Made by a program: the position numbers and the translations under genes | Assembly: GCA_963210315.1 (NCBI GenBank) | Contig: OY723294.1 | Coordinates: 434,001-498,000 of the forward strand | Source: Rhynchopus euleeides | Lineage: Eukaryota > Euglenozoa > Diplonemea > Diplonemida > Diplonemidae | Reading direction: 5' to 3' | DNA: 64,000 nucleotides | The notes under the pieces: model-generated | Told to the model about the DNA's origin: nothing | Database searches by the model: none | Seen by the model: the letters and a program-made list of their open reading frames with translations, nothing else | Shown here: positions 21,601 to 33,628 of the stretch, one piece after another | How the letters are laid out: each line of letters opens with the position of its first letter | Numbering within the stretch: the first letter of the stretch is position 1

Positions 21601-22489
21601 AATGTTTGTCCTTTTTAGTCACCACAAATGGGTACGCTTGATAAGGAGGATCTCTGCACAAATGAGGGGGGGGGGTGTGTTGGGTGGGGGGGATGGTGTC
21701 CGGGGATTCCGTTCGACAAAGCTGTCGGCAAAAAAAAAGCTGTCTGACAAATATCAGCGCCTCTTCTCATGGCTGCCCCCCCCCCCCACCCCTCCCTCGC
21801 ACAACTTTTTTTCTTCTTTTTTTTGTTCCCTGCTAGACAACTACTCATGACTGAACTGAATGAGATCCGGGACCAAGCTGCACCCCTCAGAGAGGGCCCA
21901 ACAAAACCCCCCCCCCCCCTTCCCCCCTCCACCCCCCCCCCACTCCCACAGCTTCATCTCTTTCCTGAAGGCCAGGGAGATGAGAGCTCCCAAGCTGCAG
22001 CACGTAAATACCCCCTGGGGGGGGAGGGGGCGGAGGGCTTTCTTCCGGAAATGCAGAAACGTGAGAAGAGAAAAGATGAACTGTGGCAGTGTGTGTGTTG
22101 ATCACTTGAACAATTTTTGGCCGTGTTCGTAGCATCCCCTGGCGCTGTTTCGCTTTGTAGATGGGTTAACGGGTCCTCGCCCACCCCTGTGTGTGTGTGT
22201 GGGTATTGTGTTCCACACAAAAACAAGACGATTTTTGCCAAAAGAAAGTGGCACGGGGGGGGGGGGGGCTAAGGCACCAACACATCATGGGCGTTTGCTG
22301 TATGTATTTCTTGGGCGACTTCAGTCTGATGAGGTGGTTATTTTTGTTGCCCAAAGCGCTGCCGACTACCGTTTTGACGCTGGCAGGACTTCGAAAACTA
22401 TCCGTGTCCCCGCTGGATCGCAAAGTGACAGCGAACGAGACAGCAAACCACTTCCTACCGAAAGTTGTTTTGTTGAAACGCAGACCCCA

Positions 22490-22570
22490 CTCTTTGTGTA
22501 CACCACTCCCCGGTCTGATGAAGTGGTGTGAGTGGGGTCGCGCGATCCAGCTAAAGGCTCAGAAAATTTC
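22490..22570. repeat. Dispersed repeat R2, copy 1
   Basis: Shares ACACCACTCCC, then CAGTCTGAT(A/G)AAGTGG, GTGAGTGG and GGGGTCGC with 32365-32455. The unit contains an imperfect inverted repeat (CCACTCTTTGTGTACACCACT ... AGTGGTGTGAGTGG). Function unknown. Confidence 0.5.
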
Positions 22571-22597
22571 CCCCAGTTGGCTACGCCGAACTAACAA

Positions 22598-22770
22598 AGA
22601 GTCCGGGTTTTGTTTGTGCGCACGAGCGGCAGTGTGTTGTGGCCCCTGTGAAGGGCGTTGCTGTGATAAAGTGGTTTTGTGTTGCTCTCTCAAAACACAC
22701 TGCGCGCGGGTACGCTCCACTGACTCTTTCGCTGTGACAAGCAAGCTTGTTTGGGCAAAACAAATCCAGA
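22598..22770. repeat. Dispersed repeat R1, copy 1
   Basis: Shares GTGCGCACGAGCGGCAGTGTG, then GTGGTTTTGTGTTGC and CCACTGACTCTTTCGCTGTG with 58787-58945 in the same orientation, at roughly 80 percent or better by eye. No terminal repeats or tRNA-type A/B boxes are evident, so SINE identity is not established. Confidence 0.6.
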
Positions 22771-23234
22771 CCAGATCAGTACGGCCATCCCCGAAAGGCC
22801 TGGATGCGTCTTTGGTGTTACCTCTCAAAGAGAGGTGACAAACTGACAGTTTGACACAGAGCGAAGGCCTTCATCGGGGCCAACTCTGGAAAGACGTAGA
22901 CAAGCAGCATTATGTCTGAGAGTCAAGATTGTTCACCCACTGTCAATAATGGGCTGGATATACAAGCTGTGCAAAAGATGGATCTGCTGCAAAACTGAAA
23001 CCACCCCCCCCCCCAAGCCCCGAAAACAACTTCCATTGGCTTCATCGTATTCGCGTGAGAGGAGCAAAAAGTCACATTACACTAACACAGAAGGGCATCT
23101 TTGCTATCGGCAAAAAATTCGGCGGTTTTCTCCTCTGAAAAGGAGCGGAGGAAAAAGTGCAGCAACTAACACACCGTTTTCGGTACCGTAGCGAGAGATG
23201 ACCCAGAGAGAGAGAGAGGGGGGGGGGGGTTTTC

Positions 23235-23287
23235 TTGATTGTCGAGAGTGAAGGGAAAAGCAAGTCACCCAGCTCCTTCTTGCAATG
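23235..23287. repeat. ~50-bp dispersed repeat S, copy 3
   Basis: It reads TTGATTGTCGAGAGTGAAGG then GCAAGTCACCCAGCTCC, close to the copy at 15598-15648. It lies in non-coding sequence beside a G run, with no gene that it obviously serves. Confidence 0.55.
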
Positions 23288-23418
23288 ATAGTCTTTTTGG
23301 AGTCACCACAGAGAGAGAGAGAGAGCGAGAGAGAGGTGTGAAGGGGAGATAAGGCGATGGGGTGTTCGCCAAACCCGGATAATGGACTTCGATCATCATG
23401 AATTATCGGATGACACTT

Positions 23419-23676
23419 TTTATTCTCATGGTCAACTCCAGCTTTGTGTCTCAGATCGAGTGATCCTCAACACCTTTTACACAATACTGTTCTGACATCT
23501 TCGATACACACCAACACCTTTCTTTGATACATATCCTTAGCATCACAACACCTGAGACCTCGACTGCGATGGGATATATCGAGCAGCCAGGCGGTTCTAG
23601 TTTGTCGCTAGTTACCCGCCTGACTCGATCGACATTGAGGACATGCAGGTGGCCCATTGAGAAGACTTGTCATCCC
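23419..23676 (+). repeat. Split direct repeat A1
   Basis: It starts TTTATTCTCATGGTCAACTC (after two extra T) and ends GAAGACTTGTCATCCC. It is identical to A2 except for a T/C change near 23602 as judged by eye. It contains GATATATCGAGC and a CACTTTTTATT lead-in. Confidence 0.9.
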
Positions 23677-24073
23677 GGGGGAGGGCGGTGGGAAAACCTG
23701 CGTTGCCGTCTCCTCGCAACGCCTTGTTACTTGTCTTGACAATGGATTGGTTGATGATTGTATTGGTGCCTGTATTTGTTGCAAGTATCAAGTATCTGTC
23801 ATGTGGTGTTCATGTTCGATTGAGGTGGACACCGGTGGGGGGGACAAAGCCTGTCAAGGCTCATTGGAACATAGGGTGGCATCGCAAGTGCGTCAGTACC
23901 CTGATATTCGCGTGGAATTCCTTCGGAACCTGCACAACATAACCACTCCCGAGTCCGCTGACCCTCAGGGGGTGAGATCGTCGTGATCACAAGATCGCAG
24001 GAAGGATTGATCAGACAGTTGTTGACGTCAACACTAAATGAGGTTGGAGCGTTCTACAGGGTGGGCGGGGGGG

Positions 24074-24230
24074 GGAGAAAAAATATTTGGTTCTGTACCG
24101 AAGTACGTTGATCGAACCAAATGCGGGTTCTCCAACCCGTTTGTGGAGGTTGACTAACCGATAATAAAAGTGCCTTCAATTCGGCTTTCCCTTTACATTA
24201 CATGAGGGTGCCTCATTGAAAGCGTCCTTT
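24074..24230 (+). repeat. Split direct repeat B1
   Basis: It starts GGAGAAAAAATATTTGG and ends GAAAGCGTCCTTT. It includes GTACCGAAGTACG and an AATAAAAG motif that could serve as a polyadenylation signal (24162-24169). One base differs from B2 (CCAACCCG versus CCGACCCG). Confidence 0.9.
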
Positions 24231-24485
24231 ATTCTCATGGTCAACTCCAGCTTTGTGTCTCAGATCGAGTGATCCTCAACACCTTTTACACAATACTGTT
24301 CTGACATCTTCGATACACACCAACACCTTTCTTTGATACATATCCTTAGCATCACAACACCTGAGACCTCGACTGCGATGGGATATATCGAGCAGCCAGG
24401 CGGTTCTAGTTCGTCGCTAGTTACCCGCCTGACTCGATCGACATTGAGGACATGCAGGTGGCCCATTGAGAAGACTTGTCATCCC
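24228..24485 (+). repeat. Split direct repeat A2, fused to B1
   Basis: Begins at the TTT that ends B1, so the B1-A2 junction reads GCGTCCTTTATTCTCATGG. This is the sequence a circular intermediate would carry. Same length as A1. Confidence 0.9.
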
Positions 24486-24954
24486 TTCGCTGTTCTCTAT
24501 GGGCGACCTGTCCCCATCGCAGTCTCGCTCATAAGAGAGCCAATCGACGCTATCGACGCTAAGCGACAGATGCTGGGCGCAGCCTCCGTGTTTTGGCTCC
24601 GTACGATCAGGGTCAGATGATGTCGGTTATTCGATAGAGCACGCAGGCGCCCGGTATCCGTCCCGCGTGCTGTCCGGCCGGTGAGCGTCGAGAATACACA
24701 GCGGGATCACCGTGCAGGCCTTGCACAGTCGCCTTCGCCGCAGATAAGCCACGATGTCACGCTGCCGCTGGTCGTTCCTTTTCGTGAACACGTGCCCTAT
24801 CGAATAACTGATGGAGTCGGTGTCCTGTCCGCGATCGGCAAGAAGGATCATAGGCGGAGTTGTTTCTTCCCTGCTGTCGTTGGGGAGCCTACATTCGTGG
24901 GCGAAGATTGCCTGGTCGTGGACACGTCCGTCCGGAGCTGGGTATAAACACATT

Positions 24955-25060
24955 GAGGGGGTCTTCGCTGCGGGGTGATCGTCAGTGTATTTTGGTGTAT
25001 TTCCAGTTGAATTAGCTGATGAAGGTTGACGAAGGATAACGACCAGCAGTGACCCCCTGA
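24955..25060. mobile_element. ~110-bp MITE, copy 2
   Basis: Bounded by TGAGGGGGTC and GACCCCCTGA. It shares TCTTCGCTGCGGGGTGATCG and the TTTTGGTGTATTTCC core with 435-547. It lies inside the A2-B2 interval. Confidence 0.6.
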
Positions 25061-28000
25061 TGGCATCAACTCTTGAGAGGAGCTTCCTCGGCGGCTGCGC
25101 ACGCCATGCCGCCCACCACCCGTACAATGCCCTGCGCTGCTTTTACAGCAGCAGTCGGGTGCACGGCACACGGCCTCCACATGTTGAACGATCCCAGCAC
25201 CGGTCGCCCACGAACCCGTCGACAAGCCCGCAGTACTGCTGTGCCTCATTCAAGGCTGTCGTAGGCACCGCATCGAACGACTGTGCAAAGTCTGACGCGT
25301 TGCCCTCCATCAGGCCCAGCGACCCGCACATGGCACTTGCCGTCACTGACCGTCACAGAGCTTGTAAGGTGACAGTCCCGCCTCGTCACTGTCCGACGGG
25401 TAATCGGGCGTAGTTCGTAGCTGTTGTGCCTCGCTGGACAGCACATCGTCAGCCTCAAGGCAACATCATCAGATATCTCTAATAGACCTGCATGGCCTCC
25501 GCGTTTAAATGATCCCATTCAATCATACTGTCATCGACCGAGACCACGTATGAAATACCAACCATCCGGTGTGCTGCTGCCAGGCTCGCTTCCGCCTGCC
25601 GAGGTGGGGTGGGAGGATATCTGATGTAGTCAGGGTCCTGCGTTCTCGCATCCCCCGTTGCACCTCTACCGTATGCATCGTAAGGTAGCAGTGCACGACC
25701 CAATGATTATTCAACATGAGCCTGCGGGTGGGTCACTCGCTGGTACCCTGCACACGCATCGGATGGCCCGGGTATCTCACGCTTGCCGGAGAGGTAGATA
25801 GTGGAGAGAGATGCTGGCGTGGTCGGGGGTGTCAGGTTGGTTCGAGTCGCTTCCTGCGACACGATTTGCCAGGGTGGTCGGGGCGGGGTTCGGCAGCCTC
25901 TGAAGTGTACACACGTGCCTCCAAGTGCCCCGAGTGGCAATACGCGTCGTGATGTCGGTAGGAATTTTCATAGGACGGGAAAGTCGAAATCCGATCCATA
26001 TGGGGAGGAGAACACCAGTGATGGTTGTCTGGCGCGCTGGCTGTCGACACCTTCACGATGCGTGTCTAAGTTCTCTCGACGTTGGCCTAGTTACGTCTAT
26101 GCTGACTCCGTCTATGGCGACGTCACATTCACCCAAGCACTCAAGAGTAGTGTAGGTGTTCACGCGTCGAGTGAAGAGGAGGGATCGCGACTTTCTGAAA
26201 TCCGGCCCAAGCGTTCCGAGGCGGCGATCTGAATGCCGGTGAGTCACCGGCAGGAAGACCTGTGAGATACAGTGCGCCTCGGCGATAGAGATACATGGCC
26301 ACGGGTGTGGCATCATAGTGGTGGCAGTGGTTAATCTCTGCTGCTTGAGCTTCATCGGGTGGGTGAGTTCGGGTTTGTGAATGAGCTTGTTTGGCGCTAC
26401 AGACGCGGCTACGTGCACCGTCCGAGGGCCGCGGGTGGGCATGCCGGGTAAATCTGTGTTTGTCCAGGGCACTACTTCACGCTCCCGCTCGTAGAAGTGG
26501 TGTTGAAGTCGAGGAGGCGGTCCCCGTCCGTACTGCGTGTCGTCGATGGTGATTTATGTGAGTCGGGGTCACGCCGCTCTGCGCGGTGGGCCTGGTCATC
26601 GAGGTGCTGGATACTGCGGAGGCCCCGTAAGGATGGGGGGTGTGGGAGGCCTCTACCCGGATGTGTCAAGGAACGCCCGCTGGCGTCGTGACTTTGTGGT
26701 TGCTGCAAGGGGTTGGAGTCGCTCCTGGAACACGTTCCCTGGTGACCCTTGGTGAAGTTGCCTTGTTGCGGTTGCCGACGGGGAGTTCAGCGGGCCCAGC
26801 TCCTTTGGCCCTACTTGTCGTCAGCGGCGTGTTTACCTGCGGGTGTTGCCGAACACCAGCTGTGCCTTCGGTGGTAGTAATCCTCCGATGAACCCCTCTG
26901 CAACGGCCATTCTCATGCCGGAAAGTATCGTGAGGTAGACTTTGAGGCTGGGTCCGTACGCGATAGGGAGTAACCTGGGCAGCGATGGTATCCACAGTTC
27001 GGTGAGGTAGTAGGCCCCAGCGACGGCTCCCTTGGCGTCATGGACATGTAGATGTGGGTTCCGCATTAGGCGTCAAGGCACGTCAGGGTCCCTTCCCGTT
27101 GTCGCACCGCCTAACCAGACCTACCAGTCCCGTGGCAACAGCGCGGGGTTCGGGCGGCCCCTCAATGCGAGCTTTTGGTTGCAGTGTGACAGCAGAGGCG
27201 GGTCTCCTCCAGGCGCTACCCAGTGGGGCGACGTCATGTCTCAGCTACACATTCCCCTCGTGTACAGGACACGGTTTTTACCGCAGTGGCGGGTCTCCGC
27301 ACTGTTGTCGTACAGCCCTTCGACATCGCAATCCTTTCCCTTCGCTCCGGTCAGCTCTCCTTCAGCAAATCGCTTCCTCCGCCATGCCCGGTTGATCCGC
27401 CCGTAGGAAGAGCTAAAGGGCTCGATTGGGTCCCGGGGTGGTTGCCGATCACTTCCCGCCGGTCTCCGAGATTCCGTCCCTTGAATTAGCGTCCGCGTGG
27501 GCTAGCTGGGATCGACGCCTTCCCGCAGCACGACGTCCTGTCACAGTTCCATTACCACCCCAGCTTCCAGTCGCATTGGGGGATCCCGTCACTGGATCGC
27601 CGTACCCAACCTGGTAATAGAGCTCGGCCGCCCCGGCTCATCTCAGTGGTGTCCCATGCACGCTACCGCCCCACTTGAGCGGCAGTTCTCTTAGATCCGT
27701 CTCCGTTGCTCGAACCTATGACCGGGGTGGTGGTCTGCCCGCTGTCCCGGCACCGTATGCCGTATACTACTGTCCCAATGGGCTGCCTCATGTGCGCACC
27801 TTACATGCGTTACACCAGGGTGGGGCCATCGTCCCGTCTCCCATGCCACCACGCATTCCATCATTCTTCGATTTCCGTCTACCGACACTTGCTACCAGGG
27901 GGGTAAAAGTGCGAGTGCACTCTCGCTTCCCTCCACCATTTTGCTCTTGGTCCGAGGCATGGCACTGTTCCGGTGCTGATGCATGCCGATCTATTCGTAG

Positions 28001-28639
28001 GCAGTTCGCCTCCCTGCGTACAAAACCGTCGGGCCGGCACTCAGATATCGCATGTGGGGTGACCCTGCACGTCTCGGGTCGACCCCCGGACTGGGGCCTG
28101 TCGTCCCGCACCTCCACGCACGTGCGCCCCCGGGTTTGTACGTAAACGTCCTCGGTGGAACCCGGTCGATGCGTCACATGTGCGACACCGTACGTCTTCG
28201 TCGGAGCCCGATCATTTCGCACTCTCCGTGCGTGCACGTGCCATCGGGGCCAGGACCCGGTTATACCGTACTCATATCATACTCCCCGCGTGCGCGTGTG
28301 CCGTCAGGGCTGGAACCTGGTCGTTGCACTGACGCCGCGTGCCTCCGGGTTCGAGGTTGGATCATATCTCATCCCTTGCGAACTTGTGCGTACTCTACGC
28401 TGTACCTCCGGGGGAACCCGTTCATGACGTGGCCCAGCTCCTGGCCGCGGGGGAGGGGACGGGGCGGGGGGGTTCGGGAAATGGGCCACTCTCGACACAT
28501 GTCATTCAAAACGGGGGAATGGGGGAGAAGTTGTGGTGAGACGCACACACCCCGACCTGTGATGAGGTGAGATGTGGCTCTGCAATTGCGGCACTACGCG
28601 CGCCGTAAGCTCAAACCGGACCGCTACACAGAAGTATCC
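25061..28639. other. Interior of the split-repeat element, no supported gene
   Basis: GC-rich, poor in long runs, and different in texture from the flanks. Open frames on both strands (for example 25801-26232 plus, 26833-27066 minus, 27032-27406 plus) show no reverse transcriptase YxDD, RNase H or tyrosine-recombinase HxxR...Y pattern that I can make out. The frame at 26833-27066 (minus) reads protein-like (AYYLTELWIPSLPRLLPIAY) but I do not recognise it. Decayed coding sequence is possible. Confidence 0.35.
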
Positions 28640-30350
28640 TGCCACGCCCCCCCTTGTTCACAGGGGCGACCGGCCGGGCTGTCGCTACAACGACCAACGA
28701 CAAACGTCGTACAACTGTTTTGAGTACCTCGCTTGTCCCGCGGTTACCCTGCGTCTCGGTGCGGGAACCCGGTCGTAATATACTCACCACGTACGCGTGT
28801 GCCCTCGGGGCTAGTACCCGGTCGTTGCACCGACGTCGTACGCCTTCGGGGCTGAGCCCGGTCACGTCGCACTCACCGCTGACGCGCGTGTCCTCGGGGC
28901 AGGGACCCGGTCGGTACACTTACATCGTACGTCTTCGCGACCGGAACCCGGTCGCGGCGCACTCATCGCGTATGCGTGTGCCCTGGGGGTGGTACCCGGT
29001 TGTTGCACCGACACCGTACGCCGTCGGGGTTGGAACCCGGTCGCGGCGCATTCATCGCGTATGCGTGTGCCCTCGGGGCTAGTACCCGGTCGTTGCACCG
29101 ACGCTGTACGCCTTCGGGGCTGGAGCCCGGTCGTTGCACTTACGTCGTACGACCCCGCGACCGAGACTTGATCGCGGCGCATTCATCGCGTACAGCGTGT
29201 GCCCTCGGGGGTGGTACCCGGTCGTTGCACCGACACCGTACGCCGTCGGGGTTGGAACCCGGTCGTATCGCGCTCGCCGCACAGGCGTGTGCCCTCGGGT
29301 TGGAACCCGGTCGCGGCGCACTCATCGCGTATGCGTGTGCCCTCGGGGCTAGTACCCGGTCGTTGCACCGACGCCGTACGCCTTCGGGGCTGGAACCCGG
29401 TCACGTCGCACTCACCGCTGACGCGCGTGTCCTCGGGGCAGGGACCCGGTCGGTACACTTACATCGTACGTCTCCGCGACTGGAACCCGGTCGCGGCGCA
29501 CTCATCGCGTATGCGTGTGCCCTCGGGGCTGGTACTCGGTCGTTGCACCGACGCCGTACGCCTACAGGGCTGGAACCCGGTCGTTGCACTTACGTCGTGC
29601 GACCTTGCGACCGAGACTTGATCGCGGCGCATTCATCGCGTACAGCGTGTGCCCTCGGGGGTGGTACCCGGTCGTTGCACCGACACCGTACGCCGTCGGG
29701 GTTGGAACCCGGTCGTATCGCGCTCACCGCACAGGCGTGTGCCCTCGGGTTGGAACCCGGTCGTGCACCTGCCGTATGCCTTCGGGGCGGAACCCGGCCG
29801 TGTCGCATTCACCGCGTACGCGCGTGCCCTCGGGGTTGGCTCCCGGATGTTGCACCGGCGCCGTACCTTCGGGGCTGGAACCCGGCTATGCCGTGGCCCA
29901 GCTCCTGGGCCGCGGGGGAGGGGACGGGGGGGAAGGGGCGGGAGGGGGAGGGGGCAGGGGGTGCGTTTTGTTGCCCGGCCAAGCCTCCCTTGTCCATAGG
30001 GGTGACCGGCCGGGCCTCGTTCAACAGTCAAGATAAATGTTTTCCGACACCAGGCAACCGTTCCGAGTACCAGACGCCCTGCTGGCCCCGCGGTTGCCCT
30101 GCATACCGTAGTTGGGAACCCAGACCCGGGTACTGGACGCTACATGCTCTCCGCGCACGCGTGTGCCCTCGGGGCTGGAACCCGGTCGTTGCACCTACGC
30201 CGTACGCCTTCGGGGCTGGGACCCGGCCGTGTCGCACTCACCACGCGCGCGTGTGCCATCGGGTTTGAACCCGGTCGTTGCACCGACGTCGCGCGTCTTC
30301 GGGGCTGAGACCCGGTCATGTCGCGGCCCAGCTTCTGGGCCACGGGGTGG
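28640..30350 (+). repeat. Satellite array built on GGAACCCGGTCGTTGCACC
   Basis: About thirty units of roughly 40-50 bases share (C)GGGGCTGGAACCCGGTCG, followed by TTGCACCGACGCCGTACGCC or variants. Variants recur in a fixed order, giving higher-order periods of about 450-540 bases. A longer block with CCCAGCTCCTGGGCCGCGG recurs at 28432, 29896 and 30331. The array keeps several frames open by chance because unit lengths and composition avoid stops. It occupies the right end of the A2-B2 interval. Confidence 0.85.
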
Positions 30351-30708
30351 GACGGGGGGGAAGGGCGGGATGGGGGATCCTCTCGGTCGGCCGGTGGTCC
30401 GGGCCTCTCTGGGCACCCGAGCACGCACCATCCGTCGTCGCGGACACAGCCGGCGAGACAGGCCTGGCCTCTACGCTACTGCTCACGTGGCGCGAGTCCG
30501 TTCCGACGCGATGACAGACAGGCAATCGCGACCGTGGCCACCTCGGCCGTCGGGCCGAGGACATACCTGCTGGCGCACGTTGAACGAACGGGCTTGTGAC
30601 ATAGCTCGCACACACGGGCAGGATGGGGTCGGGGGGAGAGGAGAATGGGGGGAGTTAGTGGGTTCAGTCTGACAGACACTAATTCAGTTAGCCCCCACCA
30701 ACGTTCAT

Positions 30709-30865
30709 GGAGAAAAAATATTTGGTTCTGTACCGAAGTACGTTGATCGAACCAAATGCGGGTTCTCCGACCCGTTTGTGGAGGTTGACTAACCGATAAT
30801 AAAAGTGCCTTCAATTCGGCTTTCCCTTTACATTACATGAGGGTGCCTCATTGAAAGCGTCCTTT
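30709..30865 (+). repeat. Split direct repeat B2
   Basis: Second copy of B, starting GGAGAAAAAATATTTGG. It ends at CCTTT followed by TTTCTG, so the shared TTT lies at the right boundary of the whole element. Confidence 0.9.
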
Positions 30866-32364
30866 TTTCTGTTTTCTGAATCTTTCTGAAGGGCGTCGCA
30901 TCAATATAATTATGGAAATGGGAGTGATGAACGGGTGGGGCTGAGGAGACGGAGGAACAGAAGTGAGGGGGTGGGGGTGATGCTGTCTGCAGAACAGGAA
31001 CAGGGGGTGGATGGGTGGGGGTGGTGTGGGATGAGAAAGGCAGCATGGCGGAGAAAAAAGGCGGAGGACGTAAAAAGAAGAAAACCCCACATACACACTA
31101 GAACACAGTTGCACACCAAGCCATGCCTTCTCCGTACCAGCAAAATACGATTTACCATCACTTCTATCGAAGATGGGAAGCGTCTGGTCGTGCTGGGAGA
31201 TTGCCGGAATACTATTCCGCACAAAAGCCTAATCCATAAAGTAGCAGAGTGGCGGCGTTGGATGTATTTGGAGTTCCACGTCCGTTGTACAAACGGTGCT
31301 GGCTGCGTGCGCCAGCAAAAATAAATGCTGCCATGAGTCGTGGTGAGGCTGGAACAAAGAAGGCTTGCCATCCGTCCCGGAAGGCTCGCAATGCTCGAAC
31401 CCATGGCAGAGATCTGAAACATGAAACAGCAATGAACCAGAAGGCACTGTATGACCGGCCCCAAGCCTACCTAATATTTGGGACCAGTTGCGCAATCTGC
31501 TAACCAGCGGAACGGCATGCACGCACACACGTGATTTGATGTGGTTTCTTGTCGCGGTGGTGTCGGAACGCACGGGTCCGACGCACGCACAGACTCCGGA
31601 GTGCGCCCAAATCGGAAAACGGAACCTCGGGATTTCTCGGAAACCCCCTGGAAAGCAACGGTGGACCAAATGCGTGGCGCTGTAGAACCCGTTGTTTCCC
31701 CACCGCAAATCCCGTCGATTTGGACACACCCCATCTGGCGGCCGCTTCATATTTTTTGGTATCGAAAACCACGCGCTCGGCTCGATCTTCCTTCCTTGAA
31801 CAATTTGAACGGTTTGCCGTGTTCGTAGCATCCTGGCGAGATTCTTTTGACTGAAAAAGCGTGGCCACGTTCATCCCGACACACCCAAACCACGAGAACA
31901 TTCTGCAAAAGAAACAAATCTGCCCGGGCATTACACGGCACGCGACATAATGGAGATGCCGGCAGCAAGCGCAGCCACACACCCCCCTCAACCCGCTCCG
32001 AACCCTCCCGCTCCCAGGCTCGTAATCCACCCAAGAGAGGAGGCGAAGGCGGAGGCAGGCGGGCAGGGCTTGGGTGCACGCCTGGTGTGAAAATGTTGTG
32101 GCTTTCACGACCCTCTGCCAGCAGGTGACCCTTTCGGCTTCTCACCGCTAACGGCCCAATTTGAAAGATGGGTGGTGGTGGTGAATGAGTGTTGAATCCT
32201 CGCATGGGGTGGTGGTGGGAGGGGGGAGGGATGCATAAATGAAAGAGACAAGGTTTGTTGGGGGGGGGCAAACGGCCTTCGCTATCTCTGGCAAAGATAT
32301 AAGGGGCTTGCTGTCTTGTTGGTGCAGGCAAAGCCTGGGCAAGCAAACTAACCCCCCCTTGCGG

Positions 32365-32455
32365 CATGCACACCACTCCCCCAGTCTGATAAAGTGGGCG
32401 TGAGTGGGAGGGGGGTCGCAAAACTCCAGCTCAAGGCACAGAAGCTCCGCCAAAC
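32365..32455. repeat. Dispersed repeat R2, copy 2
   Basis: Same unit and orientation as 22490-22570, here with a longer G run. It ends CAGCTCAAGGCACAGAA where copy 1 has CAGCTAAAGGCTCAGAA. Confidence 0.5.
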
Positions 32456-32540
32456 CAACACCCCCCCCGATATGCCAGGAATCCACTCTCATTTGGATAT
32501 GGAGTTTACGGAAGGGGGTGGGGATAAGATGGCATCTTTA

Positions 32541-32623
32541 GGCGATCTGAGTTCACCTCAGGGGACCTTATGTGACCGAAAAAGGCTGAAAATCCACCGT
32601 TGGTCACGTGAACTCAGATAGCC
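32541..32623. repeat. Small inverted-repeat element
   Basis: GGCGATCTGAGTTCAC on the left is answered by GTGAACTCAGATAGCC on the right, with ATGTGACC / GGTCAC further in. The 83-bp unit folds into one hairpin. No second copy was noticed. Confidence 0.5.
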
Positions 32624-33628
32624 TATCTTTTGCTAATTTGTTGGAATTTCGAACTTCGATCTGCCGCGAGAGCGGGGCGGGCGGGGTAGGGGTGGGGAGG
32701 TAACACAAACGGCGGACCATTCAGTTCTACTTTTTTTTTGTTTCAAGAATTTCTGGCTCGGGGAGGGGTGACCCGAAGAAGGATATCCCGCCTTTCTTTC
32801 GGCGGGTCTCCTCCATGAGAAAAATCCGTCCAATATACCTCCCGTGCTGATGAGAAGCGCGGAAGAAAGGCCAAAACTCCAAGACAGGATATCTCTACTG
32901 GCCTGGAAACACACAGCTGCGCGGCATCAACTGCCGCGATTTTATCGCATGATGAAAGCCAGCTACACACCGTGCGCACTTGAAAGCCCCCATGGTCTGA
33001 AAACAGCTGGCACAGTCTCGCAAATCATGGCGGAAAGATGAGAGCAATGAATGAGATTAATGCCGCAGAACGAAGGGGGGCGCGAGGGAGAGCTTGCCCG
33101 GAAGAGAGTGCCATGGAAGCAACACCGTTCGATCCTAACAGTTGGCCTGCAAGCACATTGAACCGCAGGATACCGGGTGCTGCCACGCCATGTGGGGCCA
33201 TTCTCAGAGGTAGAGGGTAAAGCGAGTTGTTCTGACTGAAAGCAGTCGTGGGTTCTGTGTGTGGGGGGTGGGGGGGTGATTCGCACTTGGTCCTTCACAT
33301 TCCACTCGGCAAGTGTGTACACATCGCACCACACTGAGATATAAACCCAAGGGGGCGGGGTGGGGTGTGTGTGTGTGGGGGGGTCGTATCCCTGGTTCTT
33401 TTTGTCGCAGAAAATATCATCCCCTCCCCTCCCCCGGAACCGCCAAATGTATGTCACAATACGGAGGGCGCAACTGCTCTTGCATTGGCACCTTTTGTTT
33501 TTTTCTTCTTCTTTGTCGGATCATTTCACCTGCCTTTTTTTTCTTCTGTTCCGCTGTTTTGTGGATCGATGGGGGGAATTCCGTTTGTTCCCCAGTAATA
33601 GGTGTAAATGGGCACCCCATGGCCAAAA

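Larger units (their letters stand above)
21662..23418. other. Upstream of phosphatase; dispersed repeats, no supported gene
   Basis: This holds G/C runs, GT-rich runs (22187-22203), an AG microsatellite (23308-23336) and short repeats shared with distant parts of the window: the 22490-22570 block (matched near 32365-32455) and the 22598-22770 block (matched at 58787-58945). The 215-codon frame at 22191-22838 runs through both repeats and is not supported. Promoter and 5' exons of the phosphatase could lie here, but none can be marked. Confidence 0.4.
23419..30865. mobile_element. Element with split direct repeats A1-B1A2-B2 (PAT/Ngaro-like layout)
   Basis: Repeat A (258 bp) occurs at 23419-23676 and 24228-24485. 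Repeat B (157 bp) occurs at 24074-24230 and 30709-30865. All are in direct orientation and each pair differs at about one base. B1 and A2 are fused at a shared TTT. The left edge of A1 and the right edge of B2 carry the same TTT. This A1 - internal - B1A2 - internal - B2 plan is that of PAT and Ngaro members of the DIRS order, which integrate by tyrosine recombinase through a circle and leave no target duplication. The 397-bp segment A1-B1 and the 6.2-kb segment A2-B2 contain no reverse transcriptase or recombinase that I can recognise, so the copy would be non-autonomous. A two-copy tandem of a damaged LTR element is the alternative, but the ends are not TG...CA. Confidence 0.6.

Noticed and set aside
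23419..24485. LTR retrotransposon with a ~410-bp LTR
   Set aside because: The combined B-A repeat does not start TG or end CA, and repeats A and B are separated at the two outer ends, which a normal LTR element does not show.
28976..30268. 430-codon plus-strand frame with repeats
   Set aside because: It is the satellite array translated. Other frames of the same array are also open, so openness carries no coding evidence.
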